19,735 nucleotides of DNA. Origin: Faecalicatena sp. (GTDB lineage Bacteria > Bacillota > Clostridia > Lachnospirales > Lachnospiraceae). Where the stretch lies: NCBI GenBank assembly GCA_009774255.1, contig VSNK01000076.1, positions 1 through 19,735 of the forward strand, given 5' to 3'. The notes under the pieces were generated by a model. It ran no database searches and had not been told where the DNA came from. It was given only the letters and a program-made list of their open reading frames with translations. Positions 14,676-19,735 of the stretch are shown here, one piece after another. Position numbers and translations under genes: made by a program. The stretch's first letter is position 1; each line of letters opens with the position of its first letter.

Positions 14676-15371
14676 CTAGAATATAAAATCGAGAACACTT
14701 TTTGTCTTGTCCATAAACGCGCTAAAGCTGTCCCCCAGCCCGAACTTTTTCATAATGTACTTTATTAAATCACAGGCCAGATCTACATTTCTTACAAATT
14801 CACTTGAATTCACCGAACAACTGTAAGCCGCGGCACGGATTGTGGTTCCCCCGTCATACCCAAGGTATTTCATGACTCCCGGTACAGGCAGGGAATGGGT
14901 AATCGTTACTGTGATTCCGGTTCCCAGAATCCCTCTCTCCACCTGAACCTCCGGTGCATTTATGGTTCCAAGTACGATGATCGCAGATTCTCTTGCCGCG
15001 TCTGAGAACCGGGAAGCATAATCAATTCCTCTGTCTGTTGTAAAAAGACCTGTGATCTCACGGTAAAGGTTTTTGATACTATTATGATGCGCCTCATAGT
15101 AAGACGTCACCTGCTCCGTGGATGGTATCCCGCCCTCTCCCCAGGAAAAATCAATCTCATTGCCGCCGCCCATGCCGAATTCCTCATATCCCAGGTAAGC
15201 TTCCTCCCGGGCGGCGACCGCAGCAACCTTCTGCACCTGAAACATCAGGAGGTACTCCTGCATGTTGAATAGTGCCAGATATAATAAAGACATTACCGTG
15301 CAGAGTACAAGAGGAAAGTATATGCTTGCTTCAACTATAATAGCTCCATCTTCTCTGTTTATGTTTTTCAT
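14676..15371 (-). CDS. TadE-like pseudopilin (first copy)
   Basis: ATG 15371 with AGGAAA upstream gives 231 residues; a GTG eight codons earlier overlaps the pilin stop and is less likely. The N-terminus MKNINREDGAIIVEASIYFP has a Gly followed by AIIVE, which is G/xxxxE with Glu at +5, then a hydrophobic helix (PLVLCTVMSLLYLALFNM). The segment QVQKVAAVAAREEAYLGYEE and the extracytoplasmic remainder are typical of TadE minor pilins. It follows the Flp pilin by about 20 bp and precedes the DUF5702 gene, the normal order in Clostridia tad loci. It is expected to be processed by the A24 peptidase and to help assemble the pilus. Confidence 0.8.
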   Translation of the reverse strand: MKNINREDGAIIVEASIYFPLVLCTVMSLLYLALFNMQEYLLMFQVQKVAAVAAREEAYLGYEEFGMGGGNEIDFSWGEGGIPSTEQVTSYYEAHHNSIKNLYREITGLFTTDRGIDYASRFSDAARESAIIVLGTINAPEVQVERGILGTGITVTITHSLPVPGVMKYLGYDGGTTIRAAAYSCSVNSSEFVRNVDLACDLIKYIMKKFGLGDSFSAFMDKTKSVLDFIF

Positions 15372-15391
15372 ATCTTTTCCTGTGAAAAATA

Positions 15392-15613
15392 TCACAGTCC
15401 AGTATTGATAAACTCTGTCAACTTACCAAATACTGCCTCAATTGCAAGTTGTAATTGTTCTTTAAAAATAGTAGCCAATGCAATTACTATTACGATAAGC
15501 ACAATCATTGATACCATGTTAGTATCGCCCTCTTCATCCTTCAAAAAATCCTCCATCATCCCCATAAATCTGAATCTCATTCTCCAATACAAATTGTCTA
15601 ATTTCTGTCTCAT
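15392..15613 (-). CDS. Flp1-like type IVb pilin
   Basis: This 73-residue protein has a 29-residue leader rich in basic and charged residues ending KDEEG, then DTNMVSMIVLIVIVIALATI, a hydrophobic helix, and a short amphipathic tail (KEQLQLAIEAVFGKLTEFI). Size and layout fit the Flp1-like major pilin of Clostridia tad loci. The expected cleavage is after G29. The +5 position is Val instead of the canonical Glu. AAGGAG lies nine bases before the ATG, the strongest ribosome binding site in this part of the operon, in keeping with a major subunit. It lies between tadC (66-bp gap, nothing visible in it) and the first tadE-like gene. Confidence 0.85.
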   Translation of the reverse strand: MRQKLDNLYWRMRFRFMGMMEDFLKDEEGDTNMVSMIVLIVIVIALATIFKEQLQLAIEAVFGKLTEFINTGL

Positions 15614-15679
15614 AACTTTTCTCTCCTTGTTCTTTTCGTAAAAATTTATTTAAGACAACTGGAATAAAAATCCATTTGC

Positions 15680-16555
15680 TTACAGATTTAAAAACGCCGG
15701 AACCATAATCATGATCAGAATCCCAATAAAGATCATGGTCGTGGGGATCATCAGCTTGGAATTTGCCGCCTCCCCTTTTCTCTTTACGAGATGCTTTTTT
15801 TCTTCCCACATTTCATCTGACAGTTCTTTCAAAAAATATGAAATCTCTGCGTTTCCTTTCTGCATATTCTGGATCATGGTGGACGTGAATCTTCGAATCT
15901 GCTTGATGGAGCATCTCTCCGCAAAATTCCTGTACGCATCTATCTCCGTGATTCCATTCTGCACCTCCGCCACCGTGAGCCGCATTTCCTTATACAACTC
16001 TCTGTCCCCTCCGTCAGCCGTTTTTTTCCATGCTTCCCGCACTACCATTCCGGAATTCACCAGCAATGTCATTTTGGAAAGCATCTGAGGCATATCAGCC
16101 AGAAGTTCGTCTCGCCTCCCTTCGAGCTTGTCATTGAGCAGTTCTTCCACATACCACATTACCAAAAATGCCAGCACAATTCCCAGCAGCACTGCCATGG
16201 GTTCATTTCCCATCGCCCCCAGCAGCGTCATGAGTACCAGCACCGTGAATCCGTAAGTCCACTTCGCGGCATTAATCACATAAAAATAATATTCCGCATA
16301 TCGTTTGCCCTGTACTTCCGCAATCTCTTTGATTCTTTTTCTTGATCTCTTGCTTTTGCTGTCAATTTTCAGAAATTTCATAATGGCAAGCCCTATGCAA
16401 AATAATTCCGGATATTTGTACTGCTCAGGGTCAATCGAGTTTACCAGTGTGGCATAGGTATTCTCATACTTGTTTGCCAAAAAAATCCAAAGAAAAACCA
16501 GAGCCGTCGCAAATCCCAATATAAACATTCTGCTAACATCCATACTTATAACCAT
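15680..16555 (-). CDS. tadC: TadC-like type II secretion F-domain protein
   Basis: This inner-membrane platform protein of the Tad system has about 291 residues with the start used here. The start is uncertain: ATG 16555, ATG 16543 (AGGA 11 bases upstream) and TTG 16576 (AGGA 6 bases upstream, overlapping tadB) are all possible. It has an N-terminal helix (FILGFATALVFLWIF), two central helices (YGFTVLVLMTLLGAMG, MAVLLGIVLAFLVMWYV), a cytoplasmic T2SF domain (LADMPQMLSKMTLLVNSGMVV...AW and RFTSTMIQNMQKG), and a C-terminal helix (MIFIGILIMIMVPAFL). It works with TadB and the CpaF ATPase to move pilins out of the membrane. Confidence 0.88.
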   Translation of the reverse strand: MVISMDVSRMFILGFATALVFLWIFLANKYENTYATLVNSIDPEQYKYPELFCIGLAIMKFLKIDSKSKRSRKRIKEIAEVQGKRYAEYYFYVINAAKWTYGFTVLVLMTLLGAMGNEPMAVLLGIVLAFLVMWYVEELLNDKLEGRRDELLADMPQMLSKMTLLVNSGMVVREAWKKTADGGDRELYKEMRLTVAEVQNGITEIDAYRNFAERCSIKQIRRFTSTMIQNMQKGNAEISYFLKELSDEMWEEKKHLVKRKGEAANSKLMIPTTMIFIGILIMIMVPAFLNL

Positions 16556-16559
16556 CCTG

Positions 16560-17366
16560 TCATATCTTGATATCAATGATCTTCCTGCCCATCACATACG
16601 CCAGCGCAAAAATCCCGATACAGATTATTTTTACAACGACAGAAGCAGCCGAGTTTGAGCCTGCCATTCCGGAACCCAGTCCCCGAAGCATGACCACCAC
16701 GATCACCGGCATGACCATCATGATATTCAGTTCATTCTTCGAACTGGCGATCATCGTTTCAATTTCCATCTCTACCTCAATCTTGTCATTGATGATCTCC
16801 CGGGTATCTGACACAATACGTTTTAAATCGCTTCCCTGCCGGTTACAGATTTCAAATACATTCGCAAAGCTCATTACATCATCCAGATTGCTGCGTCTGG
16901 CAAAATCCATCAGAAGTTCTTCTATATTAATATTGTTATCCAGACCGGTGCAGATTGTCCGCACCTCCTGAACAATGTCCGCCTCTTCGCCATAGATTGA
17001 TACCATGTCATTGACCGCATCCCGAAATGCCTCTACCGTATTCTGTCCTGCGGAATAGGATGAAGTTAATGATTCCATCAAGTCCTTGAACTGCGCACGC
17101 AGTTGATTTAGCTGCCTTTTTTTTCGAAATTCGCAGTAATACTTCGGCATGAGCTTCGCGCATATCAGCCCTCCGGCGATCGCCGCGACCACACTGTTAA
17201 AAAATGCCAGCAAGACAACCGCCGCGGCTATAAATCCCAGCGCCCAGGCGATCAGCACATCTGTCTTTGTCATGCGGTACACATGATAGTCTTTTCCATT
17301 GCCCATCAACCCCTGCATTTCCTTATATTCTTCTGTCTGTTTCTTCTTTTTGGCGACCATCGTCAT
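16560..17366 (-). CDS. tadB: TadB-like type II secretion F-domain protein
   Basis: This 268-residue protein starts at ATG 17366, overlapping the cpaF stop by 4 bp (ATGA); GAGGTGAT lies just upstream, and a second ATG at 17360 is possible. After a Lys-rich N-terminus come two helices (VLIAWALGFIAAAVVLLAFF, VVAAIAGGLICAKLMP), a cytoplasmic T2SF domain (LRAQFKDLMESLTSSYSAGQ, FANVFEICNRQGSDLKRIV), and two C-terminal helices. It is the partner of TadC in the Tad assembly platform. Confidence 0.9.
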   Translation of the reverse strand: MTMVAKKKKQTEEYKEMQGLMGNGKDYHVYRMTKTDVLIAWALGFIAAAVVLLAFFNSVVAAIAGGLICAKLMPKYYCEFRKKRQLNQLRAQFKDLMESLTSSYSAGQNTVEAFRDAVNDMVSIYGEEADIVQEVRTICTGLDNNINIEELLMDFARRSNLDDVMSFANVFEICNRQGSDLKRIVSDTREIINDKIEVEMEIETMIASSKNELNIMMVMPVIVVVMLRGLGSGMAGSNSAASVVVKIICIGIFALAYVMGRKIIDIKI

Positions 17367-18601
17367 ATCACCTCTTTAATCCCGGATAGTCTCAGTTTGT
17401 AATCATTTTGGAATGGATTTTCCGTACGCATGAGCCTGCCGGACACTTTTTCCAGAGTGGAGTTTTCATCTTCCACAAAACGGTAAATTGGGTTGATCCC
17501 GATTTCTCCGTCTTTATATCCTGTTATCTCACTGATCTCCATCGTTTTTCTCGTCTTATCTCGAAGCCGTGACAGATGGATGATCACATCCACCGCAGAG
17601 GCAATCTGCTGCCGGATCGCTTCCAGGGGCAGTCCCTCCGAGCCCTGGAGCACCATGGTCTCCAGGCGGCTCAGCATATCTCTTGTACTGTTGGCATGGC
17701 CAGTGCTCAGAGAACCGTCGTGGCCTGTATTCATGGCCTGGAGCATATCCAGAGCCTCCCCGCCTCGTACCTCCCCTACGATAATCCTCTCCGGACGCAT
17801 ACGCAGCGATGCCTTGATCAGATCACGGATCATGACCGCGCCGCTTCCGGACGCATTGGCATTTCTCGTTTCCATCCTCACAAGGTTATCAATTCCCTCA
17901 ATCTGGAGCTCCGCCGAGTCCTCAATCGTAATGACACGCTCGTCATGAGGAATATAGTGGGATACCGCATTTAGAAAGGTCGTCTTCCCTGAACCGGTTC
18001 CGCCTGAGATAAAAATGTTGTATTTCGCTTTCACAAGAAGTTCCAGAACATGTGCCACTTCCCTGGTGATCGAACCGTATTTTAAAAGCTGCTGAATGGT
18101 CATCGGTGTTTTGGAAAATTTTCGTATGGTCACTGTCGCGCCATTCAGAGAAATGGGCGGCAGCACCACATTTACACGGGAGCCGTCCGGTAATCTCGTA
18201 TCCACAATGGGATTTGCCTGGTTCACTTCTCTTCCTGCCTGCCCCACGATCTTCTGTACAATGTCCTCCAATTGTTTTTCATCATCAAACGCCTGATCCA
18301 ATTTATAGAGCGCACCGGCCTTTTCTACAAATATTTCCTCCGGCCCGTTGATCATGACTTCCGTGATCTGATCGTCTTTTATAATGGAATCCAAAAGCCC
18401 AAGGCCGCGGATAGAATCAAAAATCCGCTCCGTAATATCGACTCGCTCTTCGATTGTGATATAAGCATCCCTGATCTCCTCAATGACAAGCTGTTGAATC
18501 ACATCCTCCAGAGCATCATTATCAATCTGGTTTAAATTGTATTTATCAAAAATGATCTGCCGCAGCTTTTTTACGACCTGTGACTTTTTTTCTTCTGTCA
18601 T
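17363..18601 (-). CDS. cpaF: CpaF/TadA secretion ATPase
   Basis: This 412-residue PilT/VirB11-type ATPase powers Tad pilus assembly. It has an N-terminal region (1-90), a linker with the conserved DTRLPDGSRVNVVLPP (134-149), Walker A GGTGSGKTT (200-208), an Asp box ITIEDSAELQ (about 224-233), Walker B-type RIIVGEVRGGE (272-282) and the His box TGHDGSLSTGHANS (292-305). All catalytic motifs are intact. GGGAGG lies five bases before the ATG. The right end of the gene is separated from palindrome B by only about 20 bp, and the protein overlaps tadB by 4 bp. Confidence 0.95.
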   Translation of the reverse strand: MTEEKKSQVVKKLRQIIFDKYNLNQIDNDALEDVIQQLVIEEIRDAYITIEERVDITERIFDSIRGLGLLDSIIKDDQITEVMINGPEEIFVEKAGALYKLDQAFDDEKQLEDIVQKIVGQAGREVNQANPIVDTRLPDGSRVNVVLPPISLNGATVTIRKFSKTPMTIQQLLKYGSITREVAHVLELLVKAKYNIFISGGTGSGKTTFLNAVSHYIPHDERVITIEDSAELQIEGIDNLVRMETRNANASGSGAVMIRDLIKASLRMRPERIIVGEVRGGEALDMLQAMNTGHDGSLSTGHANSTRDMLSRLETMVLQGSEGLPLEAIRQQIASAVDVIIHLSRLRDKTRKTMEISEITGYKDGEIGINPIYRFVEDENSTLEKVSGRLMRTENPFQNDYKLRLSGIKEVI

Positions 18602-18621
18602 GCCGCCCTCCCGTCTTGATA

Positions 18622-18786
18622 CTAGTATAACCCAATTTAAATAACCTTACGTTTCACTGGTCTGCTTTCCCGATAGCACATGTGTAAAAGCCTCAGCGTA
18701 GCCCGCTACGCCTGCGTTTTTACACATGCACTCTCGAAAAAGCATCCTCAGTGAAACAGAAAGGTATTTAAATCGGTTTATACTAG
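18622..18786. repeat. Palindrome B: 165-bp imperfect inverted repeat upstream of cpaF
   Basis: The left arm starts CTAGTATAACCCAATTTAAA and the right arm read in reverse starts CTAGTATAAACCGATTTAAA. Pairing continues through GTTTCACTG, TGCTTT and CATGTGTAAAA to GCGTAGC-CC-GCTACGC (18696-18711) at the midpoint. It fills most of the 232-bp gap between the tadZ-like gene and cpaF. It shares the CTAGTA ends, length and GTAGC/GCTAC centre with palindrome A although the arm sequences differ. Confidence 0.85.
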
Positions 18787-18833
18787 GTAAAAACAGCCTG
18801 CTCCATTTGTTCCTGTTATTCTTCCACAGTCCC

Positions 18834-19735
18834 TTATATTTTGCCGAAAACATCAATCTTTGAAATCTTTTCTGCCAGCTTTCTTCCGCTGATTCCTTCA
18901 TACCGGTGAATCCCGCCTGCGACAGAAACAGCCGTCTTTTCAAGCTGGCCGCCGTTCCTTGAACTGAAACGATTATACAAAAGACAGGTTTTCCGCAATA
19001 TTTCACATTCCTGCCTCTGTTCCATCACTCTGGCCGCTTCGCAAAAACGCTCAAATTTTCCATTGCCTGCCGCACTCCCATCCGTTACATATACGATTCG
19101 GTCCGCATAGTCTTTCATCAGCATGACCATACGCTCCGTCATTTCACCGGACAGGTCGATCACAAGCTCCTCGTATTTTGCAGACTGCAAAATTCCCTGG
19201 ATGAGCATTCGAACTTCATCATCAGACAATTCGAACATATCGTAAGCATTTTTGCAGGAGCCAAAAAAGTCTACCCCGGAAGGATCTGTCTGAGCCGCGC
19301 TTTCCAGCTTGATCATAAGATTGCCTTTTCTGCTCTTCAGAGAATAGATAATATCTGAAAAGCTTAGTTTACCGTCTCCCTGAAAATACAAATTGGAATC
19401 TCCAAATTTCTCCAGATTTAGATAAAATGGTTTCTTTTTCTTTGCAGCCATCTGCATCGCATATGCCGCGGCAACCGTCGTTGTCCCGCTGCCTCCCTGG
19501 ACGGATGTGAACAATACGACCCTCATTTCTGTTTTGCTTTTTTTCAGTTTTACATCTGACAAGTTCTCCGCATAGAGGCTCAAAATCATTTTATATATGA
19601 TCTCCGCCTTCTGATATTTACAAATGGCCGGAAACCCTCCGATCTCATCAACATCCGGTATCGCACTGAAATACCCGGCTGTCATTCCATCCGATATCTT
19701 ATCTTCTTTTATTTTTATAGATTCATCAAACAATA
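18834..19735 (-). CDS. TadZ/CpaE-like ATPase, 5' end outside the window
   Basis: The frame runs off the right edge, so the N-terminus is missing; the first in-window TTG is probably internal. A ParA/MinD-like fold begins at MRVVLFTSVQGGSGTTTVAA (about residue 70 of the visible part), then ATPase-like strands (KKPFYLNLEKFGDSNLYF, YEELVIDLSGEMTE, ADRIVYVTDGS). The P-loop reads QGGSGTTT: both the signature Lys and the Walker A Lys of ParA proteins are replaced, so ATP binding or hydrolysis may be altered, as in atypical TadZ proteins. The visible N-terminal 60 residues could be the end of a receiver-like domain. It is the first tad gene visible here and probably places the Tad machine in the cell. 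Confidence 0.8.
   Translation of the reverse strand, partial: LFDESIKIKEDKISDGMTAGYFSAIPDVDEIGGFPAICKYQKAEIIYKMILSLYAENLSDVKLKKSKTEMRVVLFTSVQGGSGTTTVAAAYAMQMAAKKKKPFYLNLEKFGDSNLYFQGDGKLSFSDIIYSLKSRKGNLMIKLESAAQTDPSGVDFFGSCKNAYDMFELSDDEVRMLIQGILQSAKYEELVIDLSGEMTERMVMLMKDYADRIVYVTDGSAAGNGKFERFCEAARVMEQRQECEILRKTCLLYNRFSSRNGGQLEKTAVSVAGGIHRYEGISGRKLAEKISKIDVFGKI

Noticed and set aside
18647..19006. A 119-codon minus-strand frame across palindrome B
   Set aside because: It overlaps the end of the tadZ-like gene in another frame and then runs through the palindrome; there is no ribosome binding site.
1..19735. CRISPR array, tRNA, rRNA or insertion sequence transposase
   Set aside because: I saw no regularly spaced repeats, no tRNA-like cloverleaf with anticodon context, no rRNA stretches and no transposase gene. 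The 45-bp repeats in ydjH are coding tandem repeats without spacers.

Overview
The window looks like chromosomal DNA of a gut-type Clostridia, most likely Lachnospiraceae. The reasons are a Clostridia-style Tad/Flp pilus locus (Flp1-like pilin, DUF5702 protein, FHA and PP2C genes at the distal end), strong AGGAG-type ribosome binding sites, and a ydjG-ydjH-ydjI-like set. This placement rests on gene content, not on a marker gene. Every large gene lies on the minus strand, so transcription runs from high to low coordinates. The one clear plus-strand gene is a 38-codon toxin.

Right part (about 6870-19735): a Tad (tight adherence, type IVb pilus) operon. In transcription order it holds a tadZ-like ATPase (cut by the window edge), cpaF/tadA, tadB, tadC, a Flp1-like pilin, a TadE-like pseudopilin, a large DUF5702/TadG-like protein, a second TadE-like protein, an A24 prepilin peptidase, a membrane-anchored TPR/WG-repeat protein, an FHA protein and a PP2C phosphatase. 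Most genes overlap or are spaced by under 30 bp. Two gaps are larger and each holds a palindrome of about 165 bp (11790-11953 and 18622-18786). The two palindromes differ in their arms but share CTAGTA ends and a GTAGC/GCTAC centre.

Middle (about 6290-6810): a compact cassette for a holin-like type I toxin on the plus strand, with a convergent antisense RNA about 96 nt long. Both promoters and both terminator hairpins can be read directly. The toxin mRNA leader carries an 18-nt stretch complementary to its own 3' UTR, and part of that stretch is also complementary to the toxin ribosome binding site. Copies of a dispersed repeat (TACAGTTCACT...) lie on both sides of the cassette, and a third copy lies at 1661.

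Left part (1-6190): a DUF1810-Uma2 fusion overlapping an MBL-fold hydrolase by 4 bp, then a zinc-ribbon protein, a TPM-domain protein and an SPFH protein matching the Bacillus subtilis ydjG-ydjH-ydjI arrangement, but with no pspA in view. A 359-bp non-coding stretch rich in inverted repeats separates ydjH from ydjI, and a strong 16-bp hairpin terminator ends the unit at 65-110.

The best candidates for something little described are the RNA-controlled toxin cassette with its proposed leader/3'-UTR switch, and the pair of structure-conserved long palindromes inside the pilus operon.
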